A DNA stretch of 7,760 nt, from contig CAJUCK010000003.1 in assembly GCA_910585395.1 (NCBI GenBank), positions 2,457-10,216 on the forward strand, read 5' to 3'. The position numbers were made by a program, and so were the translations under genes. The notes beneath the pieces were generated by a model, which worked only from the letters and a program-made list of their open reading frames with translations, searched no databases and was not told where the DNA came from. This document shows positions 1-7,541 of the stretch, one piece after another (position 1 is the stretch's first letter; every line of letters begins with the position of its first letter). Source of the stretch: an uncultured Lachnospiraceae bacterium. Lineage in GTDB: Bacteria > Bacillota > Clostridia > Lachnospirales > Lachnospiraceae.

Positions 1-370
1 TTCCACCTCTGCCTCAAATTCTGCTGTCTTTCCTTTTTCCACCTCTGATGGATTCCTGGTTATTCTCACGCTCGTCACTTCTTTATCCAGTTCTGGGTCT
101 GTTGCTGGCTCCTTGACTGTAATCTCTGCAGTATCTTTTTTGCTGCTGTCTAATTTTGAAACTGCTGTTACCGTCAGCTTTTCTGCTGTCTCGTCTTTCC
201 CTGCTCTCAAAATTCCTTCTTCGCTGATCTTCGTCTCCTGGCTTGCGTTTCCGCTGACGCTCCAGTCCACTTCCAAATCTGTTCCTGCAAGGTTCTCTCC
301 TTCCACCTCTGCCTCAAATTCTGCTGTCTTTCCTTTTTCCACCTCTGATGGATTCTTGGTTATTCTCACG
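1..370 (-). repeat. Near-identical 70-base direct repeat at 1-70 and 301-370
   Basis: Bases 1-70 and 301-370 match at 69 of 70 positions; the only difference is C56 versus T356. Identity collapses after 70/370. The block codes for the start of Ig units 5 and 4 (residues 1071-1093 and 971-993), and its left limit is cut by the window edge. The repeat length is exactly 300 bases, which keeps the frame. Confidence 0.93.
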
Positions 371-1257
371 TTTGAGACCTGTTTATCTGGCGCAGGATCT
401 GTTCCTGACGTTTCTACTATTACCTGGGCAGTCCCTCTTTTTGTTTTATCTGTCCTGGAAATGGCTGTCACTGTCAATGTCTCCGTCGTCTCATGCTCTG
501 ATACTTCCAACAATCCTTCTTCACTGATTTTTGTCTCTTGGCTTTCATTTCCACTGACACTCCAATTTACTTGTTTATGTTCTGCAGTAAGATTTACACC
601 ATTTACTTCTGCTGTAAACGTCTGTGTTTCACCTGCCTTCACGCTTGCCTCGTCAGGAGATACCAAAACATAATCCACTTCTGGTTCTGTGTTTGCCTCC
701 GCAGTAACTGTCACCACAGCAGTACCTGTTTTGGTTTCATCTGCTGCTGAAACAGCTGTTATTTTCAAAGTTATTGCCGTCTCATCTTCTGCTACTGTCA
801 GAAGTCCCGATTCGCTGATCCTGGTGTTTTCCTTACCCGCTCCCGTTACAGTCCATTTCACTGTTTTGTCTGCCCCATTTTCTGCATTCACTTCTGCTGT
901 AAACTGTCTCTGGGTTCCCTTCTGCACCTTCGGCGCTGCTGGCATCACCGTCACCGAATTTATCTGAGGCTTAATAACTGGTACTTCCACCTCTGCTGTT
1001 TTAGTTTTATCAAAAGTAGAAACAGCTTTCACGGTTACCTTTTCTGCTGTCTCATCTGCACCAATGGTCAAAACTCCCGTCCTTGAAAGAGTTGTTTTCG
1101 CATCTTGATTTCCTTTCAAAATCCACACCACGGTTCCAAGAGAACCTTCCCCGGACCACTTATCATCTGCTTCCACGAAAGCAGTAAACTGCTGGGTCTG
1201 CTCTCGCCTTAATCCACTAACCTTATCGGGTGTCACTGCCACGCCAGTCACTGCCGG
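1..1257 (-). repeat. Array of at least five bacterial Ig-like (BIG2-type) domain repeats, in frame
   Basis: Approximate unit limits are 1257-976, 972-697, 696-409, 396-109 and 108-1 (cut by the edge). Each unit begins with a V-x-V-x-P or V-R-I-T-x-N-P strand. It continues with a QFTA / TFTAEV / EFEAEV strand, a W-x-V-x-G strand, a T-x-I-S-E-x-G-x-L strand and an ETAExLTVTAVS strand. The phenylalanine of the second strand falls at residues 698, 793, 888, 988 and 1088, so spacing is 95, 95, 100 and 100. Similarity increases toward the C-terminus: units 3 and 4 share a W-S-V-S-G-N-x-S-Q-E-T-K-I-S-E-E-G-x-L stretch differing at two of 19 positions. Such arrays usually form stalks that hold enzymes or adhesins away from the wall, and that role is inferred here. 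Confidence 0.85.
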
Positions 1258-3279
1258 ACGATCTGTATATACGTTTTCAACAACCCATCTCTTATCAGCA
1301 TTATCTTTCCCTGAATCCCAAGTCCACATAATGGCTGCATCCCGAAATCCACTATTCGTAAACGCCAGGTACTCCGTCTCAGCCTTTGCAGATTTAAATC
1401 TCACCTCTCCATTTTCTTCTTCCATAATCCATTCCTGAAGTTCGTTATTTTCTTGTTCTGGCCAAAGTGATAAAGCTGCCCCATGAACATTATTATTCAT
1501 TATCGTTAAAACATTCATGCTCTTTGCATTCACTAATTTTACTCTGCCGCTTCCTTCTGACATCTTTTTTATGTACCAGAGCTGATTCAGCCTGCCGCCG
1601 TATCCCCATCGCAGCACAGTTACGCCTGCGCTTACGCCGCCGTTCGTACAGAGTACGCCTGTATCACTGTTTGCACCAGTAATTGTCTGTTTATTCTCCA
1701 GTTTCACAAGCTCACTCTGAGGAATAAAATCTGTCTTATCCGTTTCATTTCCGTCCAATGGTGTTCCCTGTGTGGTAAAAGTACTGATTGAATGTGCTGC
1801 AAGAACAGCTGTTGCCTGCTTGCTGCCAAACCTGATTTCTACCGTCTTATCTTCATCACTTCCATTTTTCACCAGAACAGCAAGAGTTCCATCTATATTA
1901 CGGAACGCAATTTCCCGAAGATCTGCTGTATATACAGAATCTTCTGTCTGATCAGAATTTTCATTGATTATGTAAGGCATATCATAAGTGCCCCCGCTCT
2001 CAATTCTGCGCGCCCCTGCTTTCACAAATTCTGTAAAATGTTTTATCTGATAATACTGAGGCGTCTTAAGATACGTTTTTGTTTCTCTGTCCACGATTAT
2101 CGGCGAATTTTGTACCACTGTGGAAGAAGAATTTCCTCCGCCCGACGGTAAAACCATGTTGTTCAGATTATAAGAAGATACTCCATTGGAGAAATACATC
2201 CACATACCGTCAAATCTATTTTCTGCATATTCCCAGGTGTTCTGTCCATCTCCGATAATCGTCCCAGACTGCATCATATCCTGCTTATATCCAACACCAT
2301 ACATAGCACGTGCTTTATTGAACGCCCACCTCTGAAAATTGATTCCCGAAATATATCTCCTTACCTCCATATCATTTAATATAGGAGCAAATATATCATC
2401 ATCAGGAGTATTAAAATTCCCCAGATAAATTTCCACACCAAGTTTTTGCATTTTAGGTCCCAGATATCCTTTAATAAAATCACAAAGCTGTTCCACTGTC
2501 CAACGGCAGGAAGGGTGTCCTGTGGCATCCGCCGCTTCAAAAGGCTCATTCTGCGGAACCACCATATCTATTTCGATGCCCTGTTCCCCATATGCCTCCA
2601 CAAATTTCTGAAAATAAAGAGCATATGCCTCCATATTTTTATTATTCTCACCGTTTACAAAATTTCCGCCCACCAGATCTTTATTATCTTTCATCCATGC
2701 AGGAGGGGACCAAGGAGACGCCCACAGCCTCATATTGGGATTGCGTTTTAATGCTTCTTTAATGTACGCAATCCGTTTCTCATCCCTGGCAATAGAGAAA
2801 TCTGCCATTTCATAATCATTTTCTGTATTGTCCAACGAATACCATTCACTGGCATAATCACTGGATCCAATTGGGATTCTTCCCATAGTCAGGTGAAGAC
2901 CTTCTTCACATTCTGGATCAAACAGCAAATCCAGAACAGCTTCTCTGTCTGCATCTGACAGTCTGCACAGTTCATCCCAGCCGCTTTCACTAAAACGACC
3001 GCCCCAGATATCTGCTGCCAGCTCCTGATAGGTTTTCATCTCATCCACCTCAATGGTGAGATTCTCTGACGCTGCTCCTTCCTCTGTTGTAACTAATTGC
3101 AAATCCGCCTGCTTTTCCCATGGATTCTCTTCTGTTGACATCACCCATTCCACCTTTTCTGCGGGCTCTGCATCTGCTGCATAGCTGACGTCAGCAGAAC
3201 TAAAACCAATACCAGAAACAGCCAGACTGACTGAGAGCAGGACAGATACAAACGGTTTCTTAATTTCTCGATATTTCAT
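1..3279 (-). CDS. Secreted GH30-like protein with ricin-type beta-trefoil and Ig-like repeat array (C-terminus outside window)
   Basis: The frame is open from the ATG at 3279 to the left edge (1093 codons, no stop), so the gene is partial. Residues 1-35 form a signal peptide: basic start, hydrophobic core about 10-29, probable cleavage near SYA-A (33-35). Residues about 80-395 match the GH30 barrel: GGRFSESGW (93-101), RIPIGSSDY (134-142), WASPWSPPAWMKDN (186-199) and QNEP with acid/base Glu245. A beta-sandwich follows to about 512, then a beta-trefoil (about 522-672) and Ig-like repeats from 675 onward. The expected nucleophile Glu is Gly339 (MQSGTIIGDG), and the tryptophans of the usual WNM and STWGW motifs are absent (373-391), so catalysis is doubtful. 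GH30 members act on beta-glucosides, beta-1,6-glucans or xylans; the substrate here cannot be read. It is the last visible gene of the operon, 12 bases after the lipoprotein gene. It is probably secreted or surface-attached, but any anchor lies outside the window. Confidence 0.9.
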   Translation of the reverse strand, partial: MKYREIKKPFVSVLLSVSLAVSGIGFSSADVSYAADAEPAEKVEWVMSTEENPWEKQADLQLVTTEEGAASENLTIEVDEMKTYQELAADIWGGRFSESGWDELCRLSDADREAVLDLLFDPECEEGLHLTMGRIPIGSSDYASEWYSLDNTENDYEMADFSIARDEKRIAYIKEALKRNPNMRLWASPWSPPAWMKDNKDLVGGNFVNGENNKNMEAYALYFQKFVEAYGEQGIEIDMVVPQNEPFEAADATGHPSCRWTVEQLCDFIKGYLGPKMQKLGVEIYLGNFNTPDDDIFAPILNDMEVRRYISGINFQRWAFNKARAMYGVGYKQDMMQSGTIIGDGQNTWEYAENRFDGMWMYFSNGVSSYNLNNMVLPSGGGNSSSTVVQNSPIIVDRETKTYLKTPQYYQIKHFTEFVKAGARRIESGGTYDMPYIINENSDQTEDSVYTADLREIAFRNIDGTLAVLVKNGSDEDKTVEIRFGSKQATAVLAAHSISTFTTQGTPLDGNETDKTDFIPQSELVKLENKQTITGANSDTGVLCTNGGVSAGVTVLRWGYGGRLNQLWYIKKMSEGSGRVKLVNAKSMNVLTIMNNNVHGAALSLWPEQENNELQEWIMEEENGEVRFKSAKAETEYLAFTNSGFRDAAIMWTWDSGKDNADKRWVVENVYTDRPAVTGVAVTPDKVSGLRREQTQQFTAFVEADDKWSGEGSLGTVVWILKGNQDAKTTLSRTGVLTIGADETAEKVTVKAVSTFDKTKTAEVEVPVIKPQINSVTVMPAAPKVQKGTQRQFTAEVNAENGADKTVKWTVTGAGKENTRISESGLLTVAEDETAITLKITAVSAADETKTGTAVVTVTAEANTEPEVDYVLVSPDEASVKAGETQTFTAEVNGVNLTAEHKQVNWSVSGNESQETKISEEGLLEVSEHETTETLTVTAISRTDKTKRGTAQVIVETSGTDPAPDKQVSNVRITKNPSEVEKGKTAEFEAEVEGENLAGTDLEVDWSVSGNASQETKISEEGILRAGKDETAEKLTVTAVSKLDSSKKDTAEITVKEPATDPELDKEVTSVRITRNPSEVEKGKTAEFEAEVE
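1264..1716 (-). other. Ricin-type beta-trefoil (CBM13-like) domain within the GH30-like protein
   Basis: Residues about 522-672 show three evenly spaced QxW-like motifs: QLW at 566-568, QEW at 615-617 and KRW at 663-665, 49 and 48 residues apart. This is the hallmark of a three-lobed ricin B lectin fold. The third motif is degenerate (K for Q). The fold usually binds galactose- or xylose-containing glycans, so it likely supplies glycan binding between the glycosidase-like head and the Ig stalk. The binding specificity is not readable. Confidence 0.72.
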
Positions 3280-3285
3280 TCTACC

Positions 3286-3293
3286 ATCCTCCT
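3286..3293 (-). promoter_or_regulatory. Ribosome binding site of the GH30-like gene
   Basis: The minus strand reads AGGAGGAT followed by GGTAGA and then the ATG at 3279. The AGGAGG core (3293-3288) overlaps the TAG stop of the lipoprotein gene (3294-3292). This fixes the start of the GH30-like protein and implies translation coupled to the gene before it. An out-of-frame ATG at 3287-3285 lies inside this site and has no role I can see. Confidence 0.85.
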
Positions 3294-4299
3294 AAAAGCT
3301 TGTTTCAATTCGCTCTTTCAATGCAAAAACAGCATCTTTTTCCACAAAGAAGCGCTCTTGTCCATTGACGCTGACACTCATACGAGATTCATCACAGGAA
3401 TAATATTTTACTTCCATATCAGAAAGCTCTTCACTATTTCGTATAAACTGCAGTGTCAGAACGGGCTCCCTCTCTTCTTCTGATTTCACATTTTCATCTA
3501 TCTCCCCTGTCAGCATCACATCCAGCAATGCCCCGTAAAGTGTCTGATAATCTTTCTGGCTTACTTTCTCACCATCCATTTTCCAAGATTCCTTGTCCTG
3601 TTCCATGAGATATTTTTTTTCACCAGAAAGTATCTGCACCTTTTTGACTGTGTCCACGCTGATAAGCGCGGGAATTTTTAATATATATTCATAAGGTTCT
3701 GCATTCAAGATTTCATCCATCAGTATCTGGTTCACAAGCCCCACCTTGCTGCTGCCTTCCATCGCTGCGTAATAACTGCCTTTTCCATCTGTGTCCCCGA
3801 TAAGAATTGACTTTGCGCCTGTGGGCTCTGCTCCGCCTTTTTCTGCCTGCCCCTGTTCGCAGTATGCAAGAAACAGAGAAGTACCACTGTCCGTAATTCC
3901 CGCCTCTTCCATACTGACTCCATCCGTTTCCCCCCATACCATCAGCGCCGCTGTGCCCAGCAGATTATATAATTCCTCTGTATTTACTGATACCAGAGAA
4001 TGGTAGGGCACAGAAATATCCCAGTAATCAAAGGTTTCTTTTCCTTTCCGCGGCTCATAAGACACCGCAAACACTGTCTTTCCTTTCTTCTGCACCTTCA
4101 ATCCTCTGATTTCATGAGCGCCAATTCCTCCAAACTCTGTGTCTTTGGGAAGTTCCTGCTGCCATTGTTCCAGGTGATTTTCCAGCTCTCGTATCTGAAC
4201 GCCCTCCACAAAATCTTCTTTGAAAATGCTGCACCCCGTCAGGCACCAGGCTGCCGCCAGAAGAAGTAACAGCTTTGTCATGCATTTTTTTAATCTCAT
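3292..4299 (-). CDS. DUF4340-like lipoprotein of unknown function
   Basis: The 335-residue protein starts with a basic segment and hydrophobic core (residues 3-19), then a lipobox LTGC with the lipidated Cys at 23, so it should be anchored to the outer face of the membrane. The remainder is hydrophilic with no other membrane segment. Around residues 165-260 it shows features resembling DUF4340 proteins: an SILIGDTDGKGSYYAAMEGSS strand pattern in two parts, a V-x-K-V-x-I-L-S-G strand, an E-x-W-x-M-D-G-E motif and a Q-x-L-Y-G-A-L-L helix. The family match is by eye and only moderately certain. The start overlaps the GH43 stop as ATGA (4299-4296), and the stop lies 12 bases before the GH30-like gene. 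DUF4340 proteins are often found near ABC exporter or Gld-type genes; here the partners are glycosidases, so a role in glycan capture, in assembly of the large secreted protein, or in sensing is possible but unproven. An in-frame Met7 is a weaker alternative start. Confidence 0.85.
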   Translation of the reverse strand: MRLKKCMTKLLLLLAAAWCLTGCSIFKEDFVEGVQIRELENHLEQWQQELPKDTEFGGIGAHEIRGLKVQKKGKTVFAVSYEPRKGKETFDYWDISVPYHSLVSVNTEELYNLLGTAALMVWGETDGVSMEEAGITDSGTSLFLAYCEQGQAEKGGAEPTGAKSILIGDTDGKGSYYAAMEGSSKVGLVNQILMDEILNAEPYEYILKIPALISVDTVKKVQILSGEKKYLMEQDKESWKMDGEKVSQKDYQTLYGALLDVMLTGEIDENVKSEEEREPVLTLQFIRNSEELSDMEVKYYSCDESRMSVSVNGQERFFVEKDAVFALKERIETSF

Positions 4300-5945
4300 C
4301 CGATATACTTTCCATCCACTTCTGTCTGATCCAGCTCTTCATAGACAAAGTAATCAAAATCTGCTGGAAGCCTGGTTCCAAGGCAGTCTGCGCTCATCAT
4401 TCCTACAAAAGCTCCTGTAAACGCCGCATCATATACTGCTTTGATATACTCATCAGATAATTTTGCTGAATCAAAAATATAAGAAGTCTCCTGCCAGTCA
4501 TTTCCATCAAAAGAATAGAAATACTGATAAGAAATTCCACGCACCTTCACCTTCAGATAAACATACTCTGCATCTTCTGGCACTGGAATTGGATTTTCCT
4601 GATACACGCTGAACGTCTTGCCAAGGTCTGTACTCACCACGTCAATGACCCTGCCATATTTCTCATTCCAAGTCACCTGAATGCAGGACCAGTTCTGGGT
4701 ATTATAATAGCAGGTCAGCCCTGCAAACTGCTGTATGGTTTTGGGCTGGTAATCCATCTTCACCTCTGCATCAAAATTAAATGCCTGCCACCTTCTGGCA
4801 ACATGTGCCTGAGTATAGGTGGCAGCCAGGGAAAAATGCCCATACAGACGCAAATGGCCTGGTCTGTCTTTTAAGGACATCACATCTTCTCCCAGAGGAG
4901 TCCGCAGACTCTGAAAATGAATATTTAATTCCTGACTGTCGAAATCCTCTCTGCCTGGCCAGGTCTGCTCCCATCTATGCTCCCTTACCTCTGGAGGCGC
5001 CGGGACTTCCGCCATACCTTTATGTCCGCCCACAATATGAGGCCACCCTTCTTCATCCCAGGTCACCTTCTGTATGCCCGTCTCCCTGCCAAGAGGGCAC
5101 CAGCCTCTGGGATCCACAATCGCTTCCGTGCTATGGTGAAGCGGTCTTCCCATAAGATGGGCAAAATACCACTCTCCTGCCTGGGTCTGCACCAGAGAAC
5201 CATGACCTGCTTTCTGAATGGGATGGTAGGGAGCGTCTAAAGTTGTTAAAAATGGTTCTCCTGGCTGAGTTACAAATTCATCCCGCAGATTTTTGGCACG
5301 CGCCACGCGCTCTTGATGGGCATACATAGTACCTCCTTGAGCCACAAACAAGTAATAAAAGCCATTTAATTTGTAGATATGAGGGCCTTCAGTAAACTTA
5401 TCATTGGTTCCCTTATACATAAGCCAAGGTTCTCCTGTCAGCCGCCCTTCCTCTTCGGAAAATTCAGTGCACATAATGCCATAAAAGGGATGATGATAGC
5501 TTCTGGGGTCCCAATACTGGTTTACAAGATATTTTCTTCCATCCTCATCATGAAACAAAGAGGCGTCAAAGCCTGCCGTATTTAAGTAAACTGGATCAGA
5601 CCAGGGTCCCATGATGTCCTCTGACGTAATCAGATAATTGATACAATCCTTGAAGGAACCATCCGTTACTTTCACATCCGTATAGACCAGATAGAATTTT
5701 CCGTCGCAGTAAGAAAGATCTGGCGCCCAGATTCCGCCAGAATCCAAATTGCCTGTCATATCAAGCAGCCGCTTCTCATTGAGCGGATGGGTAATCAATT
5801 TCCAGTTCACCAAATCCTTTGACATATGAATCTGAACTCCTGGCCACCACTCAAAAGTAGAACTTGCAATATAATAAGTATCACCTACCCTTAAAATACT
5901 GGGGTCTGGATTGAATCCTGTAAGAATTGGATTCTTGATTTTCAT
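4296..5945 (-). CDS. xynB: Beta-1,4-xylosidase, glycoside hydrolase family 43 (XynB type)
   Basis: This 549-residue enzyme hydrolyses xylobiose and short xylo-oligosaccharides from the non-reducing end with inversion. It has no signal peptide, so it acts in the cytoplasm on imported oligosaccharides. The N-terminal five-bladed propeller (about 1-320) carries the family triad: general base Asp14 in FNPDPS, pKa-tuning Asp127 in GFDASLFHD and general acid Glu186 in TEGPH. His248 (KAGHGS) and Arg287 (PLGRET) match the propeller-core and subsite residues of characterised GH43 xylosidases. The C-terminal beta-sandwich (about 330-545) includes ARRWQAF and NTQNWSC and ends with PADFDYF. Length and motifs agree closely with Bacillus XynB and the Selenomonas xylosidase, from memory. 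Some GH43 members also have alpha-L-arabinofuranosidase side activity. It follows the regulator gene after 15 bases and overlaps the lipoprotein gene by 4, so it is co-transcribed with both. Confidence 0.95.
   Translation of the reverse strand: MKIKNPILTGFNPDPSILRVGDTYYIASSTFEWWPGVQIHMSKDLVNWKLITHPLNEKRLLDMTGNLDSGGIWAPDLSYCDGKFYLVYTDVKVTDGSFKDCINYLITSEDIMGPWSDPVYLNTAGFDASLFHDEDGRKYLVNQYWDPRSYHHPFYGIMCTEFSEEEGRLTGEPWLMYKGTNDKFTEGPHIYKLNGFYYLFVAQGGTMYAHQERVARAKNLRDEFVTQPGEPFLTTLDAPYHPIQKAGHGSLVQTQAGEWYFAHLMGRPLHHSTEAIVDPRGWCPLGRETGIQKVTWDEEGWPHIVGGHKGMAEVPAPPEVREHRWEQTWPGREDFDSQELNIHFQSLRTPLGEDVMSLKDRPGHLRLYGHFSLAATYTQAHVARRWQAFNFDAEVKMDYQPKTIQQFAGLTCYYNTQNWSCIQVTWNEKYGRVIDVVSTDLGKTFSVYQENPIPVPEDAEYVYLKVKVRGISYQYFYSFDGNDWQETSYIFDSAKLSDEYIKAVYDAAFTGAFVGMMSADCLGTRLPADFDYFVYEELDQTEVDGKYIG
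4308..4313 (-). promoter_or_regulatory. Ribosome binding site of the lipoprotein gene, inside the GH43 coding region
   Basis: The minus strand reads GGAAAG, then 8 bases (TATATCGG), then the ATG at 4299. The ATG shares ATGA with the GH43 TGA stop, so termination-reinitiation coupling is likely. The match to the consensus is weaker than at the neighbouring genes, which supports dependence on coupling. Confidence 0.6.
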
Positions 5946-5953
5946 TGTTTTTA

Positions 5954-5961
5954 TCCTCCTT
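5954..5961 (-). promoter_or_regulatory. Strong ribosome binding site of the GH43 gene
   Basis: AAGGAGGA on the minus strand, then 8 bases, then the ATG at 5945. It overlaps the last base of the regulator's TAA stop (5963-5961). It is a near-perfect Shine-Dalgarno match and confirms the start at the MKIKNPIL sequence. Confidence 0.88.
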
Positions 5962-7541
5962 TACATGCCCTGTCCCTGCTTTTTCTGCAGCATCTCCCGA
6001 TATTTCGTGGGAGACATTCCCATGTGTTTCTTAAAAGCAAGGGAAAAATAATTGGTATCATTGTAGCCCACCATCATGGCAATCTTGCCCGCTTTTATGG
6101 TGGTCGTCTCCAGAAGAATCCTGGATTTTTCAATTCGTTTCCTGACGATATACTCATTGCACCCCTCATTCATTACCTTTTTAAACAGCCTGGAAAAATA
6201 ATTCGGTGATACATAAAACTGTTCTGCCAGTTTCGCCACTGACAGTTCTGATTCCAGGTGCTCATCAATATATCTCCTGGCGCTGGTGATGATTTCATGC
6301 TGTTCCTGCTCTTCCTGAAACACCAGCTTGCGGACAAACATTTCTGTCATTTCCAATGTCTCCTCCCTGCCTGCGCCCACCAACGCTTTCATCAGAGATT
6401 CCATCCGGTTATCCACTAATTCCCCCGTCTCTGTAATACATGTAAAATAAATCCCCGATGCAATATCGAAACACCATTTCTGAACCTGCACCCTGGAGAG
6501 GTTATAAGATTTCGTCGCCTGGCTGAACTTCTCAAATACATACATAACCCTGTTTCCATTACCGATATTGGCAATCATACTCTGCCTGAATTCCTGGTAA
6601 ATATCCTGAATTAATTGTTCCTTATTTTGTTCTCTGCTGGGCCGCACAATTTCCCGAAATCCTTTCCGCTCCTGTTTCAGAAGGTAGGAGGCGTCATTGT
6701 AAGAGACAAACAAGCCCTCAAGCCCCTCTGATTCACTTCCCAGCACTACTCTCGGTTTAATGTCACATTCATTCTCCAGAATTTCACTTAATTCTTCCAG
6801 CCACTCTGTCACATTGCGCTCGGAATCAGAAGTATAAACTGCCAGCACGATCTTTCCGTCATCATCAGAAAAGGTAATTCCTGCCCGACGCGCGTCAATC
6901 AAATCCATACAGATGTTTTTGATGGTAAGCTGCCGAAAATCCTGATCTGCCTCTTTGCCACTGCCCATATAGACCTCTGGGATCAGAATCGCGATCTGCA
7001 TCGGCTTTTTCCTGTCTGCGGCAAGTTCCTCTGGATATGCAGATTCCTGTGTATCCAGTCTCTGGTGTACCAGTTCTCTCATAAAATGTTCCATCGCCGC
7101 CTGACGTTTGGAGCCTTCTGTCCGCAGGCCTGCCTGCTCCTGTTCCTGCCTTATACGCATCTCTTCCAGTATTTCAATCTGATCCTTGACACTTTTTTTC
7201 AGTTCTTCTTCATCTACTGGCTTTAACAGAAAATTCTGTACCCGCATCTGCAGGCATTGTCTGGCATATTCAAATTTATCGTAACCAGTCAGTACCAAAA
7301 TCCGGACTTCTTTTTCACCATATCGGCTGCGTATCTCTTCCATCAGGGCAAGTCCAGACATTTCTGCCATGCTGATATCTGTCAGCACAATCTGCGGATG
7401 TTCTTTTTCAATGATTTCTAACGCCTCCATTGCCGATGCCGCTGTATAAATTTGCTTAATGCCCTGTTCCGCCCAGTCAATGCCATTTTTTATTCCCATG
7501 CGGATCATTTTTTCATCATCTACAATCAGCAGCTTATACAT
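5961..7541 (-). CDS. YesN-type response regulator with AraC-family DNA-binding domain
   Basis: This 526-residue protein should be phosphorylated by the kinase encoded just upstream and then bind DNA to control carbohydrate genes. Residues 1-120 are a receiver domain: acidic pocket Asp8/Asp9, phospho-acceptor Asp55 (VLTDISM), switch Thr85 (LVLTGYD) and conserved Lys107 (LLKPVDE). Residues about 120-165 are charged and helical, likely a coiled-coil linker. The middle region (about 175-310) resembles the degenerate cyclase-like module common in YesN regulators, judged by eye. Residues about 416-518 hold two helix-turn-helix motifs: LSVAKLAEQFYVSPNYFSRLF and then KIAMMVGYNDTNYFSLAFKK with the closing MSPTKYR signature. 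The ATG abuts the kinase stop, and the AAGGGGG site lies 8 bases upstream. The gene sits directly before the xylosidase, so the obvious target is this operon; the operator itself must lie outside the window. Confidence 0.95.
   Translation of the reverse strand: MYKLLIVDDEKMIRMGIKNGIDWAEQGIKQIYTAASAMEALEIIEKEHPQIVLTDISMAEMSGLALMEEIRSRYGEKEVRILVLTGYDKFEYARQCLQMRVQNFLLKPVDEEELKKSVKDQIEILEEMRIRQEQEQAGLRTEGSKRQAAMEHFMRELVHQRLDTQESAYPEELAADRKKPMQIAILIPEVYMGSGKEADQDFRQLTIKNICMDLIDARRAGITFSDDDGKIVLAVYTSDSERNVTEWLEELSEILENECDIKPRVVLGSESEGLEGLFVSYNDASYLLKQERKGFREIVRPSREQNKEQLIQDIYQEFRQSMIANIGNGNRVMYVFEKFSQATKSYNLSRVQVQKWCFDIASGIYFTCITETGELVDNRMESLMKALVGAGREETLEMTEMFVRKLVFQEEQEQHEIITSARRYIDEHLESELSVAKLAEQFYVSPNYFSRLFKKVMNEGCNEYIVRKRIEKSRILLETTTIKAGKIAMMVGYNDTNYFSLAFKKHMGMSPTKYREMLQKKQGQGM

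Noticed and set aside
113..967. Plus-strand open frames of 70-186 codons facing the Ig array
   Set aside because: They are antisense shadows of the repetitive Ser/Thr/Glu-rich minus-strand frame. They lack ribosome binding sites and known motifs, and their serine-valine-rich repetitive sequence simply mirrors the 300-base period.
1..970. The 300-base periodicity as a CRISPR array or non-coding tandem repeat
   Set aside because: The repeats are too long, diverge like protein domains, stay in one open frame and translate into Ig-like beta-strand patterns.
2221..2280. A frameshift or assembly error explaining the missing GH30 nucleophile
   Set aside because: The reading frame is continuous, with conserved GH30 residues immediately on both sides (GDGQNTWEYAE after, barrel residues before), so an indel is not supported.
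1467..2751. Plus-strand open frames opposite the GH30-like gene
   Set aside because: They lie wholly within a well-supported minus-strand coding region with conserved GH30 and trefoil motifs. Their Cys/His/Arg-rich composition is typical of reverse-strand translation.
3280..3291. Promoter or terminator in the short gaps (3280-3291, 5946-5960)
   Set aside because: The gaps are only 12 and 15 bases and are filled by ribosome binding sites. No stem-loop with a T-run or -10/-35 pair fits.
3713..5585. Small frames on both strands inside the lipoprotein and GH43 genes
   Set aside because: All overlap real genes out of frame, lack ribosome binding sites at sensible spacing and show no recognisable domain.
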